From NCBI GenBank assembly GCA_944385415.1, contig CALWXC010000012.1:20849-84848 (forward strand): DNA of 64,000 bases, in the 5' to 3' direction. Both the position numbers and the translations under genes were made by a program. The notes under the pieces were generated by a model. The model was not told where the DNA came from, did not search any database, and was given only the letters and a program-made list of their open reading frames with translations. Shown piece after piece: positions 17,396 to 27,045 of this stretch (position 1 is its first letter; the number at the start of each line of letters is the position of its first letter). This DNA is from an uncultured Oscillospiraceae bacterium (GTDB taxonomy: Bacteria > Bacillota > Clostridia > Oscillospirales > Oscillospiraceae).

Positions 17396-20300
17396 TTAAA
17401 GATCCAGCACTCTCATCAGCACCACAGCCATTTCCGCTCGAGACATATAGGCGGTGGGATTCAGCTCGCTGTTGTTGTTGCCAGTTAGAATACCATAACT
17501 GACCATAGTCGATACAGCGTCCACAGCATATTCCGACACATACGCTCCGTCCCGGAAGCCCTGAAGCACCAGCCGGTCACCGCTGCCCATGTTCCATCCG
17601 TCGGCCACCATGGCCCGTTTCAGGAACACCATGGCGTCCTGACGCGTCACAGGCGCATTGGGTTGGAACGTGCCGTTGGCATAGCCGGTGGCGATGCCCA
17701 ATGCCTTGGCCGATGCAATGGCAGTGGCATAGTAGCTGCCTGCCGGCACATCCGTAAAGCCCGTACCAGACACATCAGCAAAGTCAAAGGCCCGGTCCAG
17801 CATCAGCATGAAATCGCCGCGGGAAATACTGTTCTGCGGGCTGTAGCGGCCGCCGCCGGTTCCCGTGACCACACCCAACTCATACAGCCGGTCGATGGAG
17901 GACACGGCCCAGGCGTAGTTGGTCAAATCGTTAAAATAGCGGGAGGTACCAGCAACCGGTACATTAATACGGATCTGTCCCTGGTAAGTATTGCCACGGC
18001 TGTCCGTGCCCGTATAGGTCACCGTCGCCAGCCCGCTGAAGCCCGCCGCCGCTACAAAGGTCACATCGGAAATCCGCGGGGAGGAGGAGGGGTAGTAGGA
18101 CGTGGTGTTCTGAACGGCGGTGGAGCCGCTCTGGGAGCTGTTGTACTGGTAGTACAGCTTGCCCTGACTGGACGAAGGCAGCTGGAACCGCACCGAAGAC
18201 AGGCTGCCCAATCCACGGTCGTCACAGGCCGTCATAAAGTCATTGCTCCGGAAATCCGCCACGCCGTTGGTCGCCGTGTAATAGATCGTCGACGGTCCCT
18301 GCGGCGCCTCTACTTTGATCTCCACGGTGCTCTTAAAGGACTTTCCGGCGGTGCTCCAACCGGTGAAGGAAATCTCAAACGTCCCGGAGTAGCCGTCGTC
18401 CGCTACAAAGGAGATCCGATCCAGGTAGGGGCTGGACGAGTAGTAGTAGCTGCTGTAGGACGATACCTTGCTGCCATAGCTGCCGCTGGTGCTGTTATAG
18501 TCATAGTACAGCACGCCGCGGGAGGAAGCGGGCAGGGTAAAGCGCACATAGCGCAGGGGATCGCCAGTGTAATATTCACACATGCGGTCAAAATCCACGG
18601 CATTAAAATCAACCACACCGCCGCTGCGGACCGTATAGGAGATCTGCTGTGCGGAATCGTAAACATCAATGGTGACCGTGCCGTTGAAGCTTCTGCCGCT
18701 GGAGGCCCAGCCGGTATACCGGATTGTGGCCGTACCGACGAAGCTGCTGTTGGGGACAAAGGTCACCTTATCGAGATACGGGGAGGAGTAGCGGTAATAC
18801 TTCCGGCTGCTGGTCACTGCGCTGTCATACTTGCCGCTGCTGGTGTAGTTGTAGTACAGCGCCCCCTGCGAGGACGATGGCAGCTCAAACTTGACGTAGC
18901 TGAGACTGGAACCAGTGAGCTTCTGGCACTCACTGTTGAAATCCGCATCATCAAAGGTGACTTTACCGCCCTTGTACGCCGTATAGCGGACGCTCTCGCT
19001 CTCACTGGAATCCACCTGGATGGTAACTGTGCCGCTGAACTGGTTGCCCTTGGTGTCCCAGGCCCGGAACGGGATATCCACTGTGCCGGTATAAGACTCG
19101 GCAGCTGCAAAGGTCACGCGGCGCAGATACGGCGTGCTGTTGTAATAATAGCTGCGCTCAGCAGTGACCGCTTCACCGGAGCCGCCGGAGCTGCTGGAAT
19201 AGTTATAGTAAAGTTTACCCTGGTTGGCAGGCGGCAGGGTGAAGCGGACATAGTCCAGCGTGTAACCGGTGGCATCACGACACAGGTTATTGAAGTCGCG
19301 TTCGTCCATGGTGATCCATCCGCCCTTGGTGATGGTGTAATTAATATCACCATTACCGGTGGGTTTGGAAACCTGGACGCGTACGCTGCTCCGGAAGGAG
19401 GTGCCGTTGACGTCCTTGGCCAGGAAAGACAACACCACCTCACCGCTGTATCCGCTGTTGGGGACAAAATAGACATCGTTCAGGGCAGGGGAGCCGTTGA
19501 GCTTGTATTCCTTGTTGGCCTCCACCGGGGTATTGTAGGAGGCGCTGGCAGAGTAGCGGTAGTAGAGCTTGCCGCGATTGCTGTCGGGCAGGGAAAAGGA
19601 GACGCTGGCCAAGTCGCGGCCGGTACGGTTCCGGCAGAGACGGTTAAAGTCATCGGCGTTGAATTGCAGCGGCTTGTTGGCGGCAATGGTGTAGACGATG
19701 TCCTCCACCTGGGCCACGGTGACCTCAATGGTGCCCTGGAAGAAGGTGGTACCATTGGCATAGCCGGTGTAGGAAATGACCGCTGTGCCGCTGAAATCCG
19801 CCTTGGGAACGAAGGTCACGTCGCTGAGACCCCGCTGGGCCAGGGAGGGGTTGACATAGTACATTTCGCCCGCACCGACGCCAGAGCCGGTATCCGACTC
19901 AGACTGATAGCGGTAGTACAGAGTGCCCTCCTTGGTGGTGAGATTGAAGCCGCCCACATGGCTGAGGGACCGCCCCAGCACATCGCTGCACTCATTCTCG
20001 ATACGGCTCACCAGGCTCGAGAAGGGCACAGGCTCACCGGCATCCACGGACACCGTGATGGGATCGGCGACATTGCGTTCCACTTTCACCTCGCAGGTCG
20101 CGGAATAGGTACTGCCGCTGACCTTGGCGGTGATGGTGGCGGTACCCTCTTTGATACCATAAAGGTATCCGTTATTGACCTGAACCACCGACGTGTCGCT
20201 GCTGCTCCACTCAATAGTCTGCTTTTGCAGCGTGGAACCAAACACCTCATACTGTAACGTGTAGTTGCCCCGCTCCCGGATCGTAACCTCTGTTTCTTTC

Positions 20301-20986
20301 AGGACGATGCCCAGCACCGTTACGGCACAGGTGCCCACATTGCTGCCGGATGTGGCGGTGATCTCCGTCTGGCCCGCGCTGACGCCGGTCAGCAATCCGT
20401 TGCTGTCCACCGTAGCCACAACGGGGTTTTTGGTGCCCCATGTCACCGTGGGAGGCGGATTGGTTTCCGGTTTCACCGTGGCATAGAGCTGGAGTTTGCC
20501 GCCCGGTGCAATTTCTGTGCTGGAGGGCGTTACGGTCACACTGGCCGGGTCCTCCGGCGATACCGTCACCTCACAGGTGGCAATTCTGACCAGCTTATTC
20601 CACCTTGCCGTCACCTGGATGGTAACTTCCTTGTGCTCCGCGTTGGTGGGCGCCACATCGATGGCAGTTACTGTGACTTTCAGCGGGTCAGCCGTGGGCG
20701 TGACCGTCACTTCGTTATCCCGGTTATCCACCACGTCCCATTCCACTTGGATGTCCTTAGGCAGTGTGTCGCTGTTGACAGTATAGGATGAATTGTCACT
20801 CATTTGTACCGTTGCGGTCAGGTCTGTGGTCTGTCCCACTTTCATGGCCAGCGTTTCATTGCTGACCGTCACATTTTTTAAAGTCGGCTGGTCCGCAGCG
20901 GCGGCGGGCAATACAAACAGCTGCATCGGCAGCAGCGCCACACACAGCAGCAGTGCCAGCAATCGACTGCTCCACTTCAATTTCAT
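17396..20986 (-). CDS. Large SLH-domain surface protein with six-copy repeat
   Basis: This 1196-residue exported protein has a signal peptide (about 1-31, ending PAAAAD). Two or three Ig-like Big2 modules follow (about 35-305). Six tandem repeats of about 116-118 residues come next (about 309-1011), and three C-terminal SLH modules (about 1013-1196) should bind secondary cell-wall polymer. Each repeat carries one Cys at a fixed place (333, 451, 569, 687, 803, 921) in a DF-x4-C-like context and a G-x-LYY-x-Y motif. Typical SLH pieces include LYELGVVTGTGGGRYSPQNS. AAAGGAGG precedes the ATG. It is the last gene of the block starting at 28468. A structural or adhesive surface role is likely, but the ligand is unknown. 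Confidence 0.85.
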   Translation of the reverse strand: MKLKWSSRLLALLLCVALLPMQLFVLPAAAADQPTLKNVTVSNETLAMKVGQTTDLTATVQMSDNSSYTVNSDTLPKDIQVEWDVVDNRDNEVTVTPTADPLKVTVTAIDVAPTNAEHKEVTIQVTARWNKLVRIATCEVTVSPEDPASVTVTPSSTEIAPGGKLQLYATVKPETNPPPTVTWGTKNPVVATVDSNGLLTGVSAGQTEITATSGSNVGTCAVTVLGIVLKETEVTIRERGNYTLQYEVFGSTLQKQTIEWSSSDTSVVQVNNGYLYGIKEGTATITAKVSGSTYSATCEVKVERNVADPITVSVDAGEPVPFSSLVSRIENECSDVLGRSLSHVGGFNLTTKEGTLYYRYQSESDTGSGVGAGEMYYVNPSLAQRGLSDVTFVPKADFSGTAVISYTGYANGTTFFQGTIEVTVAQVEDIVYTIAANKPLQFNADDFNRLCRNRTGRDLASVSFSLPDSNRGKLYYRYSASASYNTPVEANKEYKLNGSPALNDVYFVPNSGYSGEVVLSFLAKDVNGTSFRSSVRVQVSKPTGNGDINYTITKGGWITMDERDFNNLCRDATGYTLDYVRFTLPPANQGKLYYNYSSSSGGSGEAVTAERSYYYNSTPYLRRVTFAAAESYTGTVDIPFRAWDTKGNQFSGTVTIQVDSSESESVRYTAYKGGKVTFDDADFNSECQKLTGSSLSYVKFELPSSSQGALYYNYTSSGKYDSAVTSSRKYYRYSSPYLDKVTFVPNSSFVGTATIRYTGWASSGRSFNGTVTIDVYDSAQQISYTVRSGGVVDFNAVDFDRMCEYYTGDPLRYVRFTLPASSRGVLYYDYNSTSGSYGSKVSSYSSYYYSSSPYLDRISFVADDGYSGTFEISFTGWSTAGKSFKSTVEIKVEAPQGPSTIYYTATNGVADFRSNDFMTACDDRGLGSLSSVRFQLPSSSQGKLYYQYNSSQSGSTAVQNTTSYYPSSSPRISDVTFVAAAGFSGLATVTYTGTDSRGNTYQGQIRINVPVAGTSRYFNDLTNYAWAVSSIDRLYELGVVTGTGGGRYSPQNSISRGDFMLMLDRAFDFADVSGTGFTDVPAGSYYATAIASAKALGIATGYANGTFQPNAPVTRQDAMVFLKRAMVADGWNMGSGDRLVLQGFRDGAYVSEYAVDAVSTMVSYGILTGNNNSELNPTAYMSRAEMAVVLMRVLDL
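17954..20062 (-). repeat. Six tandem ~117-residue protein repeats
   Basis: Six in-frame units encode a beta-rich module. Its common pattern is YT-x-G-x-V-x-F-x3-DF-x4-C-x3-TG-x2-L-x-YV-x-F-x-LP-x4-G-x-LYY-x-Y, then an aromatic YYY or YYR segment, VTFVP and a closing G-x-V-x-I-x-V strand. The units start near residues 309, 429, 546, 665, 781 and 900 of the SLH protein. Copies 3-5 are the most alike and the first is the most diverged. I do not recognise a named family for it. Confidence 0.75.
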
Positions 20987-21009
20987 GGCTCAAGTTCCTC
21001 CTTTGGAAC

Positions 21010-21034
21010 GCTGCCCCTGAGAATCAGGGGCAGC
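21010..21034 (-). other. Perfect hairpin between the two SLH genes
   Basis: An 11-bp GC-rich stem (21010-21020 with 21024-21034) and three-base loop lies in the 80-base gap between the two SLH genes. No U-run follows it on the minus strand, and the next ribosome site comes directly afterwards. It is therefore more likely a transcript-stabilising or processing structure, or a partial attenuator, than a full terminator. Confidence 0.5.
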
Positions 21035-21066
21035 AGAGGTACGGATTTATCCGGCACTTCCAAGCA

Positions 21067-24000
21067 TTACTCTACAATCACCCAGCCGCCTGCGGTAAAT
21101 GTGCCGCCGGTGCCGGTCGTTACTTCCTCATACCGAAGCGTGATTGTATTGACGGTACTGTTGCCCCAGCGGTCGCTGATAAAGCCGTCTTTAAACAGCG
21201 TCAATGTATTGCCTACCCCAACACCACTATAGCTAAAAGTAAAGGTATTGGTAGGACCATCCGACGCATTGGGCATAGGTTTCAGTGTACCTACATTACC
21301 GCCCATATGCGACAACATGGAGGTTTTGCCCGGTTGTATTTTGCCGTCGGAACCAATGACCGGATCTTCCTGCACATTGTCTTTTTCAACAGCCGCATGG
21401 AGCTGACTGGTATCACGGCTCTCCGGAATCCAGTACACCACCTCACTGAACACCAGCGTCAAGGTGCCGGAATAGGTACCGGTATTCACATCTTTGATAC
21501 CGTCTGCACCGGGAACGGTCATCGTGGGAGGTGTTGTATCCGGAATATGGACATTACCAACCGCCTTAAAGGCGTATTCGCCGCCCAGTACGTTCTTGGC
21601 CACCGCAATGCAGTAGTAGTTGGTAGCACTCTGCGGGTCCATATCCTTGCTGAAATCGTGCTTATACTCCTGATTGGCCGTGGTGGTGGTACTGCCGGTG
21701 GCGCCGGGAGTACCGCCTGTGCCTTGACCGCGGGTGATGATCTGCTGGACCGTATCGCGGATTTTAGCACCCTCACCCGGTTGTGCCGGAGGCTCCGCAT
21801 AAATATCAAACCAAGAATAGCCGCCGGTGCCGGTCTGCATCAGTGCATCCAGAATGGTCATGGTCTTAGCCTTATTGCCAGCTGCCGTCTCAAACTCAGT
21901 CTTCTTTGCATCATCTACATACTGGTAGAAAGGCCGTCTGAACTCATCCGGCAGCTGCGTATCAGCAAACAGTGCAAAGTTGAGGTCGGAGTCTTCCGAA
22001 GTCTCAAAAGCAACATTGGGGCTCAGTTCCTGCAAGGTCAATACAGGCTTTGTAACATCGCCGGTAGTAAACCGATAACAGTAGACATCGGAATACACCT
22101 GAGACGTACCCTGAATGACAAAGTACACCACGTAATCCTGATTTGGCACCAGTCCGTCCACCGCGACTGTCTTGACGCTGGCGCCGCAGGTCAGGGAACC
22201 GCTCTGCACGTCCTCACTGACCAGATATTTGCCCGCATCCACAATCCAGTTATAGGGCGGCGTGGCTACCGGCGTCTTAAACGTACCGGAACCATCATTT
22301 TCAATGCCGTCGTTTTCGCCCGATTCTTCCAGCTGGTTATAGTACGTCAAATCCGTACCGCTGGGGCTGTAGTCTTCTCCGTTGGGGCCGATGGTGCTGA
22401 TATCGCCGCGCTTGGCCACAACCCAGTAGATGGTGCCCATACGGTCCAGCATCAGGTCCATACGGACGGTGGAGTCACCAGGCGTAAAGGTGGGACGGTC
22501 ACCGATAAAGTGGGGCGCCGACTGGTCCCGGAACGGCTTGTGCAGCGTCAGCGTCTCCGGCAGACCGATGTTGGTCAAGGTTGTACCCACCAGTTCATTC
22601 CATTTTTCCTCTGTGACATCGGCGCCCAGCCGGGGCAGCTCCAGGCCGCTGCCGGCAATCACGTTGATATCAAAGGTAATGGTCTGGCTCCAGCTGCTGC
22701 GGTCCGGTTCGCCCTCCACCTTGGTAAAGCTGACGGCATATTCATACACCGTACCCTCTTTCAGCGTATTCAGCTGGTCAAAGGTGGGATTGTTGTTGTT
22801 GGGGTCCTCCAGGTTCATCCGCAAGCTGTTGCCCGCTCTGGAAATATTCTCCGACACCATGATGGAGGAGTTGCCCACCAGCTCCCACTTGTCATTCAAC
22901 GCGCCGCTGACGCGCCGGAACAGCTGGAATTCCACATGGGTATTGGACCAGATTATCATATCCCAGCAGATGGAACTTTCCACCTTTTGCGTGGAAATGG
23001 GGTCCATGCGCCAGTACAGATCAATGGGTACGCTGCCATCGGGCAGAGTCACTGGATCACCGTTCTTGTCCACCGCCTCGGTGATGGCCGCCTCCATATT
23101 GTTGCCCACCGACAGGTTCACCTGTGCGAACACCGTCTCGAACTCCGGCAGCTTCGTCTGACCCATGACGTTCTGGGCCTGAGAGGTATCGGAAATGGTC
23201 TTGGCGGCAATTTCAAAGTAGTATTTCGCGCCGCTCTTGAGGTTAATGGCTCCCGTTTCATAGGGGAAAATCACAACGGTTTTACTGTCTTCCAGTACGA
23301 TTTCCGCGTAGCGGTAATCGATGGTCCAGTCATCGTTGTTCTTATCCGTGTCCGCCGTGGCGCCCTGAATCAACTGCGGCTGGCCGTCGCTGGGATTGAT
23401 ATACAGCTGAATGGCCTCTTCCAGCACGGCGGCCATTTCATTGCGGGCGTCCATTTCCGTGGGCTGGCCGATGACCTTGGTCACCCGGTCATAGTAGTCC
23501 ACCAGGGGAGTGTTGGTGGCCACGGACTGCACCGGCTCGCTGAACACCAGACGCACATCCGAATCCGGCAGGGGACGGTTTGTATCCGTGCCGTTATACT
23601 TGGTGAACTCCTGGGTCACCGTGGGCTTGGTGTCATCCTCGGTATGGATGGTGATTTTGCCAATGCTGGCGGAATAGTTTCCAGCCTTGTCCTGGGCCAC
23701 ATAGTACAGGTCGTAGGACTGCTGGTTATCCAGGCCGGTGATGTTAAAGCTGACATCCTTGCCCTCGGTCATGTTCACCTTGCCGCTCTTGAGGGCATTC
23801 ATGCCCGCCGACACCTGGAGCTTGGCCTCGTCGCTGGTCCAGTCCACAGGCCCGGACTGGCCTGCCAGAGGCTTGGGATAGATCTCGCCCTGCTTGACCA
23901 CAACCCAGTACAGGGTGCCGGCCTCATTGAGGTTGGCATACAGGCCCACGGAAGTCTTTTCCACCTTGTTGATGGTGGGCTCCGTGTTAAACTCCGGGGG

Positions 24001-26025
24001 CGTTCTGTCCACCGTGGTAAAGCTCAGCTTTTTGACCGCCGAACTGGCGCCTCCATCGATATCGGTAAGCCACAGGTAGAGGTCATAAGATTCCAGTTCC
24101 TCCAGCGGCACATTATTGACATCAAAGGTATAGGGCTTGTTCTTGGTCACGTCCAATGCACCGTAGCCCAGATTGCCAGTAACGGCATTGGCTTTGAAAT
24201 CCTCTGCCGTGGGCGCTGTCGCACCTTTGGGAAGTACAGCGTAATACAGGCGGCAGGTCTTGGTGGCCATGGTGGTCACCTGGGCGGAAATATTGGTAAT
24301 CCGCGACATGTAGGGATAGCCCGTCGCAAAGTTCGGGGCCGTGTTGTCCGGCGTACTAAAGGAAATGACCTTTACCGGGCTGCGGTCCTCCCGTCCGTCC
24401 ACAAAGACGGCAGACAGATAGTAGGAGCCGCCGGCGGTGAGTCCAGTAATTTTGTTCGTGGCCGCCTGATTGGCCCCGCCGATGGACACGCTGCCCCGCT
24501 TGACAACCTTGGGGCTATAGGACGAGGGGTTAATCAAATCATCCGCGCCCACAGAACCATCCGTCACCGCAGTAATCGCCCAGTACACAATGCCTTTTTT
24601 ATTAGTGCTGACGCTGACCGTTGCCGTAGTGGGAGCCAGATCGGTCATCTTGGGATAGCCCGCCAGAATTCTGGGGTCTGCGGAGGCCTCCGCCGCCGCC
24701 GCGCTGTCCATGTTCTCTCCGTCAATGGTAGCCGTCTCACCGGGACGGATGACGATTTCATCGGGCAGCATGGACACGGTGCTGCCGGAGGTATTGACCG
24801 TCAGCTTGCCGATGTCGCCGTCACCGGTGATGGTGGTGGCCGCGTCCAGGTTGACCTCTTCTACCTCTGTCCCAGCCTCAATATTGAGCGTAGTGCCGGT
24901 GGCAGTCTCATCAATGGTAATGCTCTGGGCTTGTCCAGCGCCCAGGCTCAGATAGGATTTGGGTGTCAGGTTGATGACATCCTTGATATTGCCGGCCAGC
25001 TCCAGAGAGCGGCCGTCCTCGCCGTCCAGTTCAATGCGCAGAGCGCCGCAGTCGGCGGGGGTGTTGTCCTCCAAAAAGGCGTTGGTCCGGACGCTGGCCA
25101 CATTGATAACGCCGTCACCCTCCAGACGCACGGACACCTCGGTGTTTTTCACATTGTCCAGCACCAGCTTGGGGCTGTTGACGTTGCGCAGCACCACGCT
25201 GTCCTCGCCGCTTTCGCTGACGCCGCCGCCGCTGACGACAATTTCGCCCAGGACCGTCACATTTTCCAGCAGGACGTTGCCCTCGGCCACACCGGCGGTG
25301 ATGTACAGGTTACCGGCAATGACCGTGTTGCTCAGCGTCACGCCGGAGGTATTGATGGTCACATTGCCATAGACATTCCCCAGGGAATGGACACCGGGGG
25401 TCTGCACCGGCGTACCAATGGCCCGGACCAGCATAATAGCCGTCTCACCCCGGGTGATGGGGGCCAGTGGCCGGAAGGTACCGTCGCCATAGCCGTTGAT
25501 AATCTCATAATCAGTCAGAGACGTAATGAGACCACGGCTCCAATTGCTGATATCGCGGCTGTCGGTAAAGTCGGTATTTTCACCCGACGCAGCCTGGAGC
25601 ATCAGGTTCCGGGCCAGCATGGCCGCCGCCTCCTCCCGGGTAATCTGCCGGTCAGGGGAGAAGGTGTTCTTGGACGTGCCCTGTATGTATCCTATATTGT
25701 AGGCAATGGACACATCCTCCGCGTACCAATCACTGGATTTCACGTCGGAAAAGGGCATGTCACCGGTACGGGTATACCCGAAGGCCCGGTTGACAATGGT
25801 GACGAATTCCGCCCGGGTGATGTTACTGTCCGGGCGCAGATTGCCTTCAATATCGCCTCGCAGGAAGCCCCATTCCACCATCTGGTTGAGATAGGGGTCC
25901 TGATAGTCGGCCGCGTGGGCCGTGGGCAAGCCGGTGGGAACCACCGTCAGCAGTGTGGCCGCCGTCAGAACCAGGGCCAGCATCCGCCGGAAGAATTTTA
26001 GACTTTGCATACGGTTTCCTTTCAT
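21067..26025 (-). CDS. Giant SLH-domain surface protein with N-terminal SLH modules
   Basis: This 1652-residue exported protein starts with a signal peptide (cleavage near LPTAHAAD, about residue 39). Three SLH modules follow (about 40-205), for example TFSPDRQITREEAAAMLARN. Residues of about 210-430 are rich in short Val/Thr/Asn/Gly strands (LSNTVIAGNLYITAG and similar), suggesting a beta-helix. The rest has repeated FN3/Ig-like modules marked by TAPNFATG or DRTPPEFN boundaries and YWVV or LYYAV strands, as in many clostridial surface proteins. Starts at 26025 or 26010 are both possible. It lies 17 bases downstream of the PilZ gene, so the two are very probably co-transcribed. Its anchor is at the opposite end from that of the following SLH protein. 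Confidence 0.85.
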   Translation of the reverse strand: MKGNRMQSLKFFRRMLALVLTAATLLTVVPTGLPTAHAADYQDPYLNQMVEWGFLRGDIEGNLRPDSNITRAEFVTIVNRAFGYTRTGDMPFSDVKSSDWYAEDVSIAYNIGYIQGTSKNTFSPDRQITREEAAAMLARNLMLQAASGENTDFTDSRDISNWSRGLITSLTDYEIINGYGDGTFRPLAPITRGETAIMLVRAIGTPVQTPGVHSLGNVYGNVTINTSGVTLSNTVIAGNLYITAGVAEGNVLLENVTVLGEIVVSGGGVSESGEDSVVLRNVNSPKLVLDNVKNTEVSVRLEGDGVINVASVRTNAFLEDNTPADCGALRIELDGEDGRSLELAGNIKDVINLTPKSYLSLGAGQAQSITIDETATGTTLNIEAGTEVEEVNLDAATTITGDGDIGKLTVNTSGSTVSMLPDEIVIRPGETATIDGENMDSAAAAEASADPRILAGYPKMTDLAPTTATVSVSTNKKGIVYWAITAVTDGSVGADDLINPSSYSPKVVKRGSVSIGGANQAATNKITGLTAGGSYYLSAVFVDGREDRSPVKVISFSTPDNTAPNFATGYPYMSRITNISAQVTTMATKTCRLYYAVLPKGATAPTAEDFKANAVTGNLGYGALDVTKNKPYTFDVNNVPLEELESYDLYLWLTDIDGGASSAVKKLSFTTVDRTPPEFNTEPTINKVEKTSVGLYANLNEAGTLYWVVVKQGEIYPKPLAGQSGPVDWTSDEAKLQVSAGMNALKSGKVNMTEGKDVSFNITGLDNQQSYDLYYVAQDKAGNYSASIGKITIHTEDDTKPTVTQEFTKYNGTDTNRPLPDSDVRLVFSEPVQSVATNTPLVDYYDRVTKVIGQPTEMDARNEMAAVLEEAIQLYINPSDGQPQLIQGATADTDKNNDDWTIDYRYAEIVLEDSKTVVIFPYETGAINLKSGAKYYFEIAAKTISDTSQAQNVMGQTKLPEFETVFAQVNLSVGNNMEAAITEAVDKNGDPVTLPDGSVPIDLYWRMDPISTQKVESSICWDMIIWSNTHVEFQLFRRVSGALNDKWELVGNSSIMVSENISRAGNSLRMNLEDPNNNNPTFDQLNTLKEGTVYEYAVSFTKVEGEPDRSSWSQTITFDINVIAGSGLELPRLGADVTEEKWNELVGTTLTNIGLPETLTLHKPFRDQSAPHFIGDRPTFTPGDSTVRMDLMLDRMGTIYWVVAKRGDISTIGPNGEDYSPSGTDLTYYNQLEESGENDGIENDGSGTFKTPVATPPYNWIVDAGKYLVSEDVQSGSLTCGASVKTVAVDGLVPNQDYVVYFVIQGTSQVYSDVYCYRFTTGDVTKPVLTLQELSPNVAFETSEDSDLNFALFADTQLPDEFRRPFYQYVDDAKKTEFETAAGNKAKTMTILDALMQTGTGGYSWFDIYAEPPAQPGEGAKIRDTVQQIITRGQGTGGTPGATGSTTTTANQEYKHDFSKDMDPQSATNYYCIAVAKNVLGGEYAFKAVGNVHIPDTTPPTMTVPGADGIKDVNTGTYSGTLTLVFSEVVYWIPESRDTSQLHAAVEKDNVQEDPVIGSDGKIQPGKTSMLSHMGGNVGTLKPMPNASDGPTNTFTFSYSGVGVGNTLTLFKDGFISDRWGNSTVNTITLRYEEVTTGTGGTFTAGGWVIVE

Positions 26026-26042
26026 CGTAACGGCGTTCCTTT

Positions 26043-26657
26043 CTACCTGTTCTGTCCCTTTTCGGAATTGGATGCGTGATGGAATTGCAGGCCAAATACA
26101 GCCTCACGCACCATATTCTCCTCTTCGCGCAGCAGATCCACAAATTTTGCCGCATACATGGGTACCGATTCCTTGGAGGAGCAGCGGCGGATGATTTCAA
26201 TGTTCAAAACCAACGGCTGCGACGTGACGGGAACGACAATCTGGCCCCGCATCCCGTCGGGCAGTTCCCTGGCGCAGAAAAATGAAATGCCGCCGCAGCT
26301 CAGGTCAAAGCTGAAAATGGGCAGCCGCCCCTGGGGTTTCTTGGCGGAATAGAGGAAGCTCTCAAACCGCACGGGAAGCCGCAGGTTCTGCCGCAGCTCC
26401 TGCCCCAGCCGTTTGGTCATCTGGACCATGGCCACCGTGTCGCCGTCCCAGCGCAGGATCAAGCCTTCCACGGCCACACAGTACTCCGCTGCGCCCACCA
26501 GACGAATGTCTTTCATGTTCCACAGCTTGGGGGCGTCAGCATAATCCACTTCCAGCCGCCAGATCTCCGTGTCCGGGTCGTCCCGGCATGTACAATGGCC
26601 CACGGGTATGCTTTGGGTATTCAGAATCAAATATCGGTTTTTTAAATTTCCCGCCAT
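26043..26657 (-). CDS. PilZ-domain c-di-GMP receptor
   Basis: The 204-residue product has an N-terminal beta domain (about 1-85) and a C-terminal PilZ domain (about 88-200). Both c-di-GMP-binding elements are intact: RLPVR (R93-x3-R97) and DLSCGG (D118-x-S120-x2-G123). This is the YcgR-like two-domain layout, which in other bacteria links c-di-GMP to motility or the surface. It starts one base after the stop of the FlhB-like gene and ends just before the giant SLH gene. Its partner is unknown. The operon suggests it acts on export-like parts or on surface protein production. Confidence 0.86.
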   Translation of the reverse strand: MAGNLKNRYLILNTQSIPVGHCTCRDDPDTEIWRLEVDYADAPKLWNMKDIRLVGAAEYCVAVEGLILRWDGDTVAMVQMTKRLGQELRQNLRLPVRFESFLYSAKKPQGRLPIFSFDLSCGGISFFCARELPDGMRGQIVVPVTSQPLVLNIEIIRRCSSKESVPMYAAKFVDLLREEENMVREAVFGLQFHHASNSEKGQNR

Positions 26658-26658
26658 G

Positions 26659-27045
26659 TTATTGCACCTCCTGCTGATCCGCCTTGTTCAGCTCCACTTT
26701 TTCCTGCTCTGCTTTTTGCTGCTCTGCTTTCTTCTGTTCCGCTCTCCACTTCTCCCGCTCCCGCCGGAATTTACCCGGGTCGCTGGGGTCAAAATTCAGA
26801 AAGTACAGATAGATTTCCACGATGGCTCCGTAGAGCTCCTCGGGGATTTCCCGGCCCAGTTCCATCTGAGACAGCACTGTGGCCAGGGAGTTGTCTTCGT
26901 AGATGGGTACGCCGTTCTCCGACGCCACCTCCACAATCTTCTCGGCCAGGTTGCCCATGCCCGAGGCAATGATCACCGGGGCGGAGTGTTCCGTGCCGTA
27001 TTGCAGGGCAACGGCCCGCCGGGCCCCGCCGTTAGACTTTGACAT
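26659..27045 (-). CDS. Free-standing FlhB C-terminal-domain protein (YlqH-like)
   Basis: The product (about 128 residues from MSKSNGGARR) matches the cytoplasmic C-terminal half of FlhB. RRAVALQYGTEHSAPVIIAS corresponds to the segment after the FlhB cleavage site, followed by GNLAEKIVEVASENGVPIYE and IPEELYGAIVEIYLYF. The NPTH autocleavage motif is absent and no membrane part is encoded, so it resembles an already cleaved FlhB domain. A charged Lys/Glu/Gln-rich tail fills residues 95-128. Its start overlaps the end of the upstream FliK-like gene by 14 bases. B. subtilis ylqG-ylqH has the same pairing. Its function is not known. Confidence 0.85.
   Translation of the reverse strand: MSKSNGGARRAVALQYGTEHSAPVIIASGMGNLAEKIVEVASENGVPIYEDNSLATVLSQMELGREIPEELYGAIVEIYLYFLNFDPSDPGKFRREREKWRAEQKKAEQQKAEQEKVELNKADQQEVQ

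Noticed and set aside
17663..20257. An 864-codon plus-strand frame antisense to the repeat-bearing SLH gene
   Set aside because: It is a shadow of the tandem repeats on the minus strand. Its own repeats follow from them, and no start signal is seen.
20953..26001. A 1682-codon open frame on the plus strand, antisense to the giant SLH gene
   Set aside because: The minus-strand product has a signal peptide, SLH modules and a ribosome site. The plus-strand frame has an unnatural composition (many His, Gly, Arg) and no recognisable domain, and it arises from GC-rich codon bias.
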